A stretch of DNA of 32,099 nt from Rhodospirillales bacterium (GTDB lineage Bacteria; Pseudomonadota; Alphaproteobacteria; Reyranellales; Reyranellaceae). The stretch covers positions 1-32,099 of the forward strand of contig JACPOB010000050.1 of NCBI GenBank assembly GCA_016185145.1. Reading direction: 5' to 3'. The position numbers and the translations under genes are program-made. The notes under the pieces are model-generated. The model was not told the origin of the DNA, searched no databases, and saw nothing but the letters and a program-made list of their open reading frames with translations. Shown one piece after another: positions 1 through 6,461 of this stretch (positions within the stretch are counted from its first letter, which is position 1; the number at the start of each line of letters is the position of its first letter).

Positions 1-53
1 CCTTTTTCCAGGCGACGGTCGCCAAACCGGCCCAGCCCGTACTCGTGCCCTGA
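1..53 (+). CDS. Possible 3' end of an unidentified protein (partial)
   Basis: Reading from base 3, an open frame of 16 codons ends at the TGA at 51-53 and encodes FFQATVAKPAQPVLVP. Its composition looks like a normal protein C-terminus, and it would be convergent with the downstream glutathione transferase. The fragment is too short to identify and could be chance; the rest of the gene would lie left of the window. Between it and the next stop (54-171) I see only a weak hairpin at 86-103 (AGAGAA / TTCTCT) without a T-run. Confidence 0.3.
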   Translation, partial: FFQATVAKPAQPVLVP

Positions 54-171
54 CATCCACACCTCCAGCTGCCATCATGACAGACAGAGAATCGAGCTTC
101 TCTCTCCCTCGCAACTGAGATGTGTGAATACGACAGGCGCTGCGCGCAGGGAGGAACGACCTGAACTCCGG

Positions 172-852
172 CTATGCGACCTTCAAATGCGGGAACATGG
201 AGAGCCGCGCGGCCTCGTCCATCTCCGTCTTGAAGCTGTGCCTGTCTTTCAGGCCCAGTGCGCGTTGTGCGGCGGGACGGGCGCTGATCTCGGCGAGATG
301 GCGCTGCAGATTGGGAAGCTTCGCCGCCGCCTCCGGGCCGATCACGTTGGGGATCAGGCGTGACCAGCCCCACACCGCCATGTCGACGATCGTGTAGGCC
401 TCGCCGCACATGTAGCGATGCTTGCCGAGCCGCGCTTCCAGGATGTTCCAGTGGCGCTCGGCCTCGAACGTGTAGCGGGAGACGGCGTAGTCGTTGGGCT
501 TGGGCGCGTAGGTGCGGAAATGCACCGCCTGCCCCGAATAGGGTCCGATGCCCGAGGCCACGAACATCAGCCACGACAGCATCTCGCCGCGCGCCTTGGC
601 GGACGGGCCGGGCAGGAACTGGCCGGTCTTCTCGGCGAGATAAAGCAGGATCGCGTTGCTGTCGAAGACGGTGACGCCGTCGTCGACGATGGCCGGCACC
701 TTGGCGTTGGGATTGACCGCCAGGAACTCGGGCGTGTGCTGCTCGCCCTTGCGCGTGTCGACCGGCACCAGTTCGTACTTCAGCCCCATCTCCTCGAGGC
801 ACAGCGCGACCTTGGTCGGGTTGGGGGCGAGGTTGTAGTAGAACTTGATCAT
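172..852 (-). CDS. Glutathione S-transferase family protein
   Basis: A 226-residue cytosolic glutathione transferase, a normal family length. The N-terminal thioredoxin-like domain (about residues 1-80) opens with MIKFYYNLAPNPTKVALCLE and carries the typical glutathione-site stretches NPNAKVPAI and FDSNAILLYLAE. The all-helical C-terminal domain follows, with the usual YTIVDMAVWGW segment. The family conjugates or reduces electrophiles with glutathione; the substrate cannot be told. I start at the ATG at 852 because GAGGAG precedes it; the frame is open 19 codons further upstream, but that reads into a palindromic repeat. It is co-directional with and downstream of the TTT receptor run, separated by 222 bp holding palindromes. 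Confidence 0.93.
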   Translation of the reverse strand: MIKFYYNLAPNPTKVALCLEEMGLKYELVPVDTRKGEQHTPEFLAVNPNAKVPAIVDDGVTVFDSNAILLYLAEKTGQFLPGPSAKARGEMLSWLMFVASGIGPYSGQAVHFRTYAPKPNDYAVSRYTFEAERHWNILEARLGKHRYMCGEAYTIVDMAVWGWSRLIPNVIGPEAAAKLPNLQRHLAEISARPAAQRALGLKDRHSFKTEMDEAARLSMFPHLKVA

Positions 853-896
853 TGGGTGTTCTCCTCGTTGTAGGAAGAGGCCGCCCGCCTTCTTCT

Positions 897-937
897 CCTC
901 CCCCGTCATCGGGGGAGGTGCCCGCGTAATCGCGGGC
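897..937. repeat. Paired hairpin palindrome (CCTCCCCCG type)
   Basis: Two adjacent perfect hairpins: CCTCCCCCG-TCAT-CGGGGGAGG (897-918, 9-bp stem) and GCCCGCG-TAAT-CGCGGGC (920-937, 7-bp stem). A related hairpin occurs at 1028-1050 in the same gap. The pair resembles other dispersed palindromes in this window in having an outer C-rich arm and an inner variable hairpin. It could also end transcription coming from the TTT receptor genes, but there is no T-run. Confidence 0.7.
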
Positions 938-1027
938 GGAGGGGGAGAGCCTCACTCTTGATGTCGATCGTTTCAGATCAGATCGCCTTATAGGCATGCA
1001 TTTTTTGCGTGGCCTTCCCCCTCCCGG

Positions 1028-1050
1028 CCTCCCCCGTAAGACGGGGGAGG
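1028..1050. repeat. Hairpin palindrome (CCTCCCCCGT type)
   Basis: A perfect 10-bp stem CCTCCCCCGT / ACGGGGGAGG with an AAG loop, sharing its arm with the hairpin at 897-918. It lies 25 bp beyond the stop of the last TTT receptor gene on the minus strand, so it could act as a transcript 3' end. The stretch between the two elements (938-1027) shows nothing else recognisable apart from an A+T-richer patch around 990-1010. Confidence 0.65.
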
Positions 1051-1074
1051 AGGATGACACGCGCGTGGGCGTCC

Positions 1075-2049
1075 CTACTCCGGCTTCGCCCCCGACTGCT
1101 TGATGATGGGATCCCAGAACGCCATCTGGTCGTCATAGAACTTCTTGGCCGAGGCCGGCGTCGAATCCTGGATCAGCTCGATGGCGCGGTCGTCGGCCCA
1201 CTTCTTCACCTCGGGCTCCTTCAGCACCTTGTTGAAGGCGGCGTTGAGCTTGTCGATGATCGGCCGCGGCGTGCCCTTGGGTGCGTAGGCTGCGTACCAG
1301 GTGTTGATCGAGAACGCGAAGCCCAGCGCCTCCTGCACGGTCGGCACGTCGGGCAGTTGCGGCAGGCGCTTGTCGGCGGCGACGCCCAGCACGCGCACCT
1401 TGCCGCCGTCGATGAAGCCCTTGCTGGTGCCGAGCGTGTCCATCTGGAAGGCGTGGCGACCGGCGATCAGGTCGACCATGCCAGGCGCCGAGCCGCGATA
1501 GGGCACGTGCAACGCCTCGCCGCCGACCTTCTCGACGAACAGGTAGCCAGCGAGATGGATCATGCCGCCGTTGCCGGACGACGGATAGGAGTACTTGCCC
1601 TTCTCCTTCTTCAACATGTCGGCGAGTTCGGTGATCGACTTGGCGCCATCCATCGGCACCACCACGATCAGGGGCACGCTCGCGACGTAGGCGATGCCTT
1701 CGAAGCCGTTCACCGCGTCGTAGCCGACCTGCTTGCCGTAGAGCGCCGGCGCCATCGCCATGGTCGAGGCACTGAACAGGATCGTGTAGCCGTCGGGCTT
1801 GGCGTCGGCGACCATGGCGGTGCCGATGTTTCCGGTGGCGCCCGGCTTGTTCTCGACCACGACCTGCTGGCCCAGGATCTGGCTCAACCGCGGCGCCATC
1901 ATGCGGCCGACGATGTCGGTCGGCCCGCCGGGCGCGAAGGCGATGACCATGCGGATCGGCTTGTCGGGATAGTTGGCCTGGGCAAAGCCCGGGGCCGGAA
2001 GCGCCGCCGCCGTCAGGCCGGCGAGCGCGCCGCGTCGCGTCAGGATCAT
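1075..2049 (-). CDS. TTT-family (Bug) periplasmic solute receptor, copy 1
   Basis: A 324-residue periplasmic binding protein of the Bug/TctC type, which delivers organic acids or related solutes to tripartite tricarboxylate transporters. An export signal (MILTRRGALAGLTAAALPAPGFA, with a twin Arg) is followed by the family landmarks YPDKPIRMVIAFAPGGPTD, VVVENKPGATGNIGT and LHVPYRGSAPGMVDLIAGR. The ATG at 2049 has the sequence AGGGGGAACG before it, overlapping the stop of copy 2 (8-bp gap), so translation is probably coupled. It is last in a three-gene minus-strand run. No TctA or TctB membrane subunit is present here, so the partner must be encoded elsewhere. Confidence 0.95.
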   Translation of the reverse strand: MILTRRGALAGLTAAALPAPGFAQANYPDKPIRMVIAFAPGGPTDIVGRMMAPRLSQILGQQVVVENKPGATGNIGTAMVADAKPDGYTILFSASTMAMAPALYGKQVGYDAVNGFEGIAYVASVPLIVVVPMDGAKSITELADMLKKEKGKYSYPSSGNGGMIHLAGYLFVEKVGGEALHVPYRGSAPGMVDLIAGRHAFQMDTLGTSKGFIDGGKVRVLGVAADKRLPQLPDVPTVQEALGFAFSINTWYAAYAPKGTPRPIIDKLNAAFNKVLKEPEVKKWADDRAIELIQDSTPASAKKFYDDQMAFWDPIIKQSGAKPE

Positions 2050-2057
2050 CGTTCCCC

Positions 2058-3023
2058 CTATTCCACCTTGGCGCCCGACGCCTTGGCGATCGGCGCCCAG
2101 TAGGCCATCTGCTCTTCATAGAATTTCTGCGACGAGGCCGGCGTCGATTGCACCATCTCCATGCCGAGCGCCTTGGCCTTGTCGATGATCACCGGCGACT
2201 TGATCGCCTGGTTGATCGCAGCGTTCAGCTTGTCGACGATCGGCTGCGGCGTGCCGGCCGGCGCGAAGATCAGGTACCAGGTGACGACCTTCAGCGAGAA
2301 GCCGGTGATCTCCTTGACCGTCGGCACGTCGGGCAGCGCCGACATGCGCTGGTCGTCGCAGACCGCCAGGATGCGCAGCCGGCCGCCGTCGATGAAGCCC
2401 TTGCTGCTGCCCAGCGTGTCGATCTGGAAGGCGTGACGTCCGGCCAGCGTGTCCTGCATGGCCGGCGCCGAACCGCGATAGGGCACATGCAGCGTCTCCG
2501 CGCCGATGCGCTGGGAGAACAGCAGGCTGCCCATGTGGATCAGGCTGCCGTTGCCCGGTGTGCCGTAGGACTTGCCCGGCTCCCTCTTCAAAAGGGCGAT
2601 CAGCTCCTGCAGGGTCTTCGGCCCGTCGGCCGGCACCACGATCACCATCGGGATGGTGGTGAAATGGGCGACAGCGACGAAGCTCTTGAGCGGGTCATAC
2701 GGCAGCTTGTCGTAGACTGCCGGCACGATGCTCATGATCGAGGTGCCGACCAGCAGCGTGTAGCCGTCGGGCCTGGCCTCGGCCACGATCTGCGAGCCGA
2801 TGTTGCCCGCGGCGCCCGACTTGTTCTCGACGACCACCTGCTGGCCCAAGATTTCGCCCAGGCCCTGCGCCAGCATGCGTGCCGAAAGGTCGGCCGGCCC
2901 GCCCGGCGGGAAGCCGCCGACGAAGCGGATGGCATGATCGGGGTAGCCCGTCTGGGCCAGCGCACCGCCGGCCAGAGTCGAGGCGGTGATGCCCGCAAGC
3001 GTGACGCGTCGTGACAGAACCAT
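2058..3023 (-). CDS. TTT-family (Bug) periplasmic solute receptor, copy 2
   Basis: A 321-residue paralogue of its two neighbours. The signal peptide MVLSRRVTLAGITASTLAGG ends near ALAQ. The mature protein has YPDHAIRFVGGFPPGGPADL, VVVENKSGAAGNIGS, PGNGSLIHMGSLLF and LHVPYRGSAPAMQDTLAGR. It ends in ASGAKVE, as copy 3 does, while copy 1 ends in QSGAKPE, so copies 2 and 3 look closest. The ATG at 3023 follows AGGAGAGGCCC. Gaps of 9 bp to copy 3 and 8 bp to copy 1 indicate one transcript. The ligand is unknown; differences among the three suggest related but distinct ligands. Confidence 0.95.
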   Translation of the reverse strand: MVLSRRVTLAGITASTLAGGALAQTGYPDHAIRFVGGFPPGGPADLSARMLAQGLGEILGQQVVVENKSGAAGNIGSQIVAEARPDGYTLLVGTSIMSIVPAVYDKLPYDPLKSFVAVAHFTTIPMVIVVPADGPKTLQELIALLKREPGKSYGTPGNGSLIHMGSLLFSQRIGAETLHVPYRGSAPAMQDTLAGRHAFQIDTLGSSKGFIDGGRLRILAVCDDQRMSALPDVPTVKEITGFSLKVVTWYLIFAPAGTPQPIVDKLNAAINQAIKSPVIIDKAKALGMEMVQSTPASSQKFYEEQMAYWAPIAKASGAKVE

Positions 3024-3032
3024 GGGCCTCTC

Positions 3033-4004
3033 CTACTCGACCTTCGCACCGGACGCTTTCACGATCGGCACCCAGAACGCCATCTGGCGCTCATAGAAGG
3101 CCTTCGCCGAAGCGGGCGTCGACTGCACGAACTCGATCTCCAGCGGCTTGGCCTTCTCGATCAGCTCGGGACTCTGGATCGCTTCGTTGATGATCGCATT
3201 GAGCCTGTCGACGATTGGCCGCGGCGTGCCGGCAGGCGCAAAGATCATGTTCCAGGTGCTGACGTTGAACGGGAAGCCGAGCTTCTCCTCGACCGTGGGA
3301 ACGCTCGGCAGCGAGGACAACCGCTTCTCGGCGCAGACGGCAAGCACGGTGAGCCGGCCGCTATCGATGAAACCCTTGACGCTTCCCGGGGCGTCGATCT
3401 GGAAGCTGTGGCGGCCGGCTAGGGTGTCCTGGGTGGCCGGCGCCGACCCGCGGTAGGGAACGTGCATCGCCTCGGCAGCGACACGCTGAGTGAACAAAAG
3501 GCTGCTGATGTGGATCAGGCTGCCGTTGCCCGGCGATGGATAGGAGTGCTTGCCCGGCTCCTTGCGCAGCAAGGCCACCAACTCCTCCAGCGACTTCACG
3601 CCGCCGGCCGGGGCCATGATGATCATGGGCACGGTGGTGAAGTGCGCCACGGCATCGAGACTGTTCACCGGGTCGTAACCCAGCTTGTCATAGAGGGCCG
3701 GCACGATGCTCATGATCGAGTTGCCGACCAGGAAGGTGTAGCCGTCGGGCTTGGAATCGGCGACCAACGCCGAGCCGATATTGCCCGCGGCCCCGGGTTT
3801 GTTCTCGATGATGACTTGTCTACTCAACCGCTCGCCGACGGCCTGGCCAAGCAGGCGACCTACGACGTCGGTCGCGCCGCCGGCGGGAAATCCGACCACG
3901 AACTTGATGGGCCGGTCGGGCCAAGCGCCTTGGGCGCGAACAGCCGGCGATAAGGCCAAGGCCGCGCCCGCCGCCACGACGCCGCGGCGGCCAAGGTTCT
4001 TCAT
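3033..4004 (-). CDS. TTT-family (Bug) periplasmic solute receptor, copy 3
   Basis: A 323-residue Bug-type receptor and the first gene of the three-receptor run. The signal MKNLGRRGVVAAGAALALS is cut near AVRAQ; the mature protein has WPDRPIKFVVGFPAGGATD, VIIENKPGAAGNIGS, YPSPGNGSLIHISSLL and MHVPYRGSAPATQDTLAGR. I choose the ATG at 4004, preceded by GGAGGAAACC. The reading frame stays open upstream to 4655, but that part is the antisense of the aldolase gene and has no signal peptide or family match. The gene is divergent from the HpcH/HpaI aldolase, with only 63 bp between starts. Confidence 0.95.
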   Translation of the reverse strand: MKNLGRRGVVAAGAALALSPAVRAQGAWPDRPIKFVVGFPAGGATDVVGRLLGQAVGERLSRQVIIENKPGAAGNIGSALVADSKPDGYTFLVGNSIMSIVPALYDKLGYDPVNSLDAVAHFTTVPMIIMAPAGGVKSLEELVALLRKEPGKHSYPSPGNGSLIHISSLLFTQRVAAEAMHVPYRGSAPATQDTLAGRHSFQIDAPGSVKGFIDSGRLTVLAVCAEKRLSSLPSVPTVEEKLGFPFNVSTWNMIFAPAGTPRPIVDRLNAIINEAIQSPELIEKAKPLEIEFVQSTPASAKAFYERQMAFWVPIVKASGAKVE

Positions 4005-4028
4005 GGTTTCCTCCCTACCCCGCCACTC

Positions 4029-4047
4029 TAGGGCTATGCTGACCCTA
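4029..4047. promoter_or_regulatory. Candidate operator in the TTT receptor / aldolase divergent region
   Basis: An interrupted palindrome TAGGG-N9-CCCTA sits midway in the 63-bp gap between the divergent starts at 4004 and 4068, where a shared regulator could act. A TATGCT sequence (4035-4040) inside it resembles a -10 element for the aldolase, and a similar TATGCT precedes the ABC binding-protein gene at 28929. I see no convincing -35 box. The role is inference from position and symmetry only. Confidence 0.25.
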
Positions 4048-4067
4048 AGAAAACGGAGGAAGCCCCG

Positions 4068-4949
4068 ATGGCGAAACGCATCAATCGCGCCGTAGAACTG
4101 CTCGAAGCGGGTCAGGCCCTCTACTATGACGGCCCTCACACCGGCCATGTGCTGACCTACGAGCAGGGCCGCCAGGACGCCAAGACCTGGGCCGACTACA
4201 TCAACGTCGGCATGGAGCACGGCGACTTCGACATGAAGGGCCTGTCGGACTACATGCGCGGCCTGGTCGATGGCGGGCCGACCAACTCGGGCCATCGCAC
4301 GCCCACCGTCATTGTCGAGGCGCCGGTCAACGGCATCGACGGACCGTCGGTCGCCTACAACGCTTGGCAGTTCCGCCAGATCCTGGGACGCGGCGTGCAC
4401 GGCATCCTGCTCTGCCAGGCGGAGTCGGCCGACGCCGTGAAGGAGTTCGTACGCGCCTGCCGCTTCCCGCATCACAAGACAGGTGTCGAGAAGATCGGCA
4501 TCGGCAGCCGCGGCCGCGGTTCGGAGCCGACCGCGACACCCGTCTGGGGCATTGATCAGCAAGAGTATTTTGCCCGCTGCGAGCCCTGGCCGCTCAATCC
4601 ACAGGGCGAGCTTCTGCTCGGTGTAAAGATCGAAAGCCCACCCGGCGTCGAGCATTGCGAGGAGATCTTGGCGGTGCCTGGATTGGGCTTCGCCGAGCTG
4701 GGGCCGGGCGATCTGGGTCTATCGCTGGGCTACACCAGCCTGCAGCGCCGTCCCTATCCGCCGGAAATGGAACGGGCCCGTGCCCGCGTCTTTTCCGCCT
4801 GCAAATGGAACAAGCTCGCCTTCCTGGAGGGCACCACGCCCGAGAAGATCGCCGCCAGTCTCGACGAAGGGGTGCGCATCATCTCCGGCCACAATCCCGA
4901 AGTGGCCAGGATAGGCCGGGCGCACCAGAAGCGGACGATGCCGGTTTAG
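4068..4949 (+). CDS. HpcH/HpaI-family aldolase (2-oxo acid aldolase)
   Basis: A 293-residue member of the HpcH/HpaI aldolase/citrate lyase beta family, TIM-barrel enzymes that cleave or form a C-C bond next to a 2-oxo acid, with divalent metal. The metal-site signatures are visible: VKIESPPGVEHCEEI (the Glu in KIE) and FAELGPGDLGLSLGY (the Asp in GPGDL), with RGVHGILLCQAESADAVKEF before them. The ATG at 4068 follows CGGAGGAAGCCCCG. It is divergent from the TTT receptor run, so uptake and cleavage of the same acid is possible but unproven. The N-terminus (YYDGPHTGHVLTYEQGRQDA) is longer than in classical HpaI; the substrate cannot be named. Confidence 0.88.
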   Translation: MAKRINRAVELLEAGQALYYDGPHTGHVLTYEQGRQDAKTWADYINVGMEHGDFDMKGLSDYMRGLVDGGPTNSGHRTPTVIVEAPVNGIDGPSVAYNAWQFRQILGRGVHGILLCQAESADAVKEFVRACRFPHHKTGVEKIGIGSRGRGSEPTATPVWGIDQQEYFARCEPWPLNPQGELLLGVKIESPPGVEHCEEILAVPGLGFAELGPGDLGLSLGYTSLQRRPYPPEMERARARVFSACKWNKLAFLEGTTPEKIAASLDEGVRIISGHNPEVARIGRAHQKRTMPV

Positions 4950-4956
4950 AGCATGA

Positions 4957-5013
4957 CCTCATCCTGAGGAGGCGCAATTACGCGCATTCACATGCGCGCT
5001 TGCCGTTTCGAAG
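4957..5013. repeat. Degenerate partial copy of the CCTCACCCTGAGGAG element
   Basis: The bases from 4957 read CCTCATCCTGAGGAG, then a GC-rich tract with GCGC repeats, then TTTCGAAG. This matches the left half of the full element that begins at 5014, with a damaged interior. It looks like an older, truncated copy lying directly beside a newer one. Confidence 0.5.
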
Positions 5014-5123
5014 CCTCACCCTGAGGAGCGCACGCAGTGCGCGTCTCGAAGGGTGGGCAACGAACGCGGTGCTCGTACCCACCCTTCGAGACGCGGTCCT
5101 ACGGACCGCTCCTCAGGGTGAGG
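5014..5123. repeat. Dispersed palindromic element, CCTCACCCTGAGGAGC family, copy 1
   Basis: A 110-bp near-perfect palindrome. Conserved outer arms CCTCACCCTGAGGAGC and GCTCCTCAGGGTGAGG enclose variable hairpins (GCGCACGCAGTGCGC on the left, GCGGTCCTACGGACCGC on the right), then conserved inner arms GTCTCGAAGGGTGGG and CCCACCCTTCGAGAC around a short centre. A second copy is at 18518-18624. It lies between the convergent aldolase and DUF559 genes and could serve as a two-way terminator. Its right arm supplies the final codons and stop of the DUF559 gene. Confidence 0.85.
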
Positions 5124-5535
5124 TCATCTGGCCGGTCTCGGGGCTCGAAGGCGCCTTCAACAGGCTGAATATCTCCTGCCAGGCCTCCTCCGGGTCGTCG
5201 AGCACGTCCTTCGGCGCAAATCGCGCGACCCGCCAGCCGAGCAGCTGCATGAACTGGGTGCGCACGGCATCGTCCTCGCCGTCGATCTCAACCACCAGCT
5301 TCTTCGTCGTGCAGACGAAAGTGGCAAGATACGGCCCGATCGGCTGCATGCGCCGGAAACGCGCCCCACCGAGAGGCCGAGTGCACAGCAGCTCCCACAT
5401 CGCCTGCTCGGCCTGATTGCCCGCGCGGCGCAAGTCGCGCGCCCGCTCGATGCGTTTCTGCAGAGTCCGCCAGCGCTTCCTCTCGCTGCCCTTGGCAGCC
5501 GATGGGACGGTGCGGCTCGCATCCATGACCGACAT
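5113..5535 (-). CDS. DUF559-type (Vsr/MTH-like fold) protein with degenerate active site
   Basis: A 140-residue protein matching DUF559, a PD-(D/E)XK endonuclease-like family related to very-short-patch-repair nucleases. Recognisable blocks are RARDLRRAGNQAEQAMWELL (residues 31-50), RFRRMQPIGPY (59-69) and KLVVEIDG (79-86). Family members usually read PIGxYxxDFxC and then ExDGxxH; here the first acidic residue is Thr72 (ATFVC) and the His after IDG is missing (GEDDA), so nuclease activity is doubtful. I use the ATG at 5535, which follows AGGGAGG; the frame is open to 5601 without a good site. The last residues (MTSP) and the stop come from the palindromic repeat. No methylase or restriction partner is nearby. 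Confidence 0.8.
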   Translation of the reverse strand: MSVMDASRTVPSAAKGSERKRWRTLQKRIERARDLRRAGNQAEQAMWELLCTRPLGGARFRRMQPIGPYLATFVCTTKKLVVEIDGEDDAVRTQFMQLLGWRVARFAPKDVLDDPEEAWQEIFSLLKAPSSPETGQMTSP

Positions 5536-5539
5536 GAAC

Positions 5540-5570
5540 GCCTCCCTGAACGCAAAAACTGCGGGGAGGC
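5540..5570 (-). promoter_or_regulatory. Hairpin that can mask the ribosome binding site of the DUF559 gene
   Basis: On the minus strand, GCCTCCC pairs perfectly with GGGAGGC, and inside it CGCA pairs with TGCG around a T-rich loop. The 3' arm GGGAGGC is the Shine-Dalgarno sequence of the DUF559 gene, so the folded leader would hide it. Whether this is regulatory or chance in GC-rich DNA cannot be told. Confidence 0.35.
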
Positions 5571-5634
5571 TAGGCCCGGGCGGGCCCCCGTTATGTGGCA
5601 ATTACCACACGCCACGGACCTGTAGCACGCAGGC

Positions 5635-6444
5635 CTATCTCCGGTCCGGCTCGGCGCCGACGTAGGTGATCTGGTCGGCCCGGAGATGGCGCCAGGTCGT
5701 ATCCTGGGCCTGTTCCTCGAGGAAGTGCGCCCCCATGCTGACGCTGCGCGCCGTCAGCAGGAACAGGCGAGTCGCCCGCCAGTCGAAGCCGAGGTCGAGC
5801 GCAATCGCCGCCCCGACGCCGTCGAGATTCATCGGCACGGCCTTGCCGCCGCGCGCCGCCGTAAGCTCGGCCTCGATCAATTCGGCCAATCGGCAATAGG
5901 CTCCGTGGATGGCGTGCTCGCGCGCCACCGCCAACAGCCTGGGCGCACGCGGATCGGCCCCGTGCAACGGGATACCGTAACCGGGAACGCGACTTCCGTC
6001 TCGCCGTGCGCCGTCGACGATGGCCCGGGCAACGACGCGCAATTGCTCCTCGCCGATCGTTGCCGGGTCGCCCAACGGCGCGAGGCGCCCGGCCATCAGC
6101 TGCGCCAGCTGCTCGCCCAGGCCGCCCATGCGATCGCCGAAGGCGGCGATGCCGCTGCCAACCGCCGCCTGGATCGATGTGCCGTACGATGCGAAGCAGC
6201 GGCTGATCATCGACGGCGGCGCGATGCCGTGCTCGATCGAGGCGACCAGCAGCGCATCCAGCACGCGCGCCTGGTCCCGCGTCGGCAGCCGGCCCTGCAG
6301 CATCAGGAACATCGTCTCGGCGAAGGAGGCGCGGCCGACCAGCTCGCTGAGGCGATGGCCGCGGACCACGATCTCCTCCTCGCCGTCCCTGCTCACGACC
6401 TTGCAGATCGCGGTCTCCCATTGCGTCATGTCGCGCGTGCTCAT
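5635..6444 (-). CDS. Citrate synthase-fold / citryl-CoA lyase-like protein lacking both usual His residues
   Basis: A 269-residue protein of the citrate synthase superfamily, close in length to short citryl-CoA lyase-like members. Landmarks are SFAETMFLMLQGRLPT (40-55), SIQAAVGSGIAAFGDRMGGLGE (90-111), RVPGYGIPLHGADPRAPRL (152-170) and ARSVSMGAHFLEEQ (232-245). Family members typically have His in GDxHGGA and His in PGxGH; here these positions are Met106 and Ile158, so ordinary citrate synthase or citryl-CoA lyase chemistry is in question. The ATG at 6444 follows GAGGGAGCAGACGC. It lies 17 bp downstream of the GGT-like gene, so the two are probably co-transcribed. It may be a divergent lyase or a non-catalytic relative. 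Confidence 0.82.
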   Translation of the reverse strand: MSTRDMTQWETAICKVVSRDGEEEIVVRGHRLSELVGRASFAETMFLMLQGRLPTRDQARVLDALLVASIEHGIAPPSMISRCFASYGTSIQAAVGSGIAAFGDRMGGLGEQLAQLMAGRLAPLGDPATIGEEQLRVVARAIVDGARRDGSRVPGYGIPLHGADPRAPRLLAVAREHAIHGAYCRLAELIEAELTAARGGKAVPMNLDGVGAAIALDLGFDWRATRLFLLTARSVSMGAHFLEEQAQDTTWRHLRADQITYVGAEPDRR

Positions 6445-6461
6445 GCGTCTGCTCCCTCGCG

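Noticed and set aside
86..103. Intrinsic terminator between the left-edge fragment and the glutathione transferase
   Set aside because: The stem is only 6 A/G-rich base pairs (AGAGAA / TTCTCT) and lacks a T-run on either strand.
124..363. Small plus-strand gene at the left end
   Set aside because: It overlaps the well-supported glutathione transferase in antisense and has no ribosome site or recognisable domain.
1009..2103. Long plus-strand frame of 364 codons over the first TTT receptor
   Set aside because: It is the antisense of a clearly recognised receptor gene, rich in Arg, His and Asp as GC-rich shadow frames are, with no family-like motifs. The same holds for other long opposite-strand frames, for example 6486-7421, 7566-9326, 10707-12140, 15579-16985, 16855-18528 and 24341-25861.
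4005..4655. N-terminal extension of TTT receptor copy 3 by about 217 residues
   Set aside because: The extension is antisense to the aldolase gene and would bury the signal peptide; a good GGAGG site precedes the ATG at 4004.
5014..5123. CRISPR-like or phage attachment repeats
   Set aside because: The repeats are palindromes scattered singly over 30 kb with no regular spacers, no cas genes and no integrase.
5113..5535. Part of a restriction-modification or defence system
   Set aside because: The protein has a nuclease-like fold, but key residues are missing and no methylase, helicase or other defence gene is nearby.
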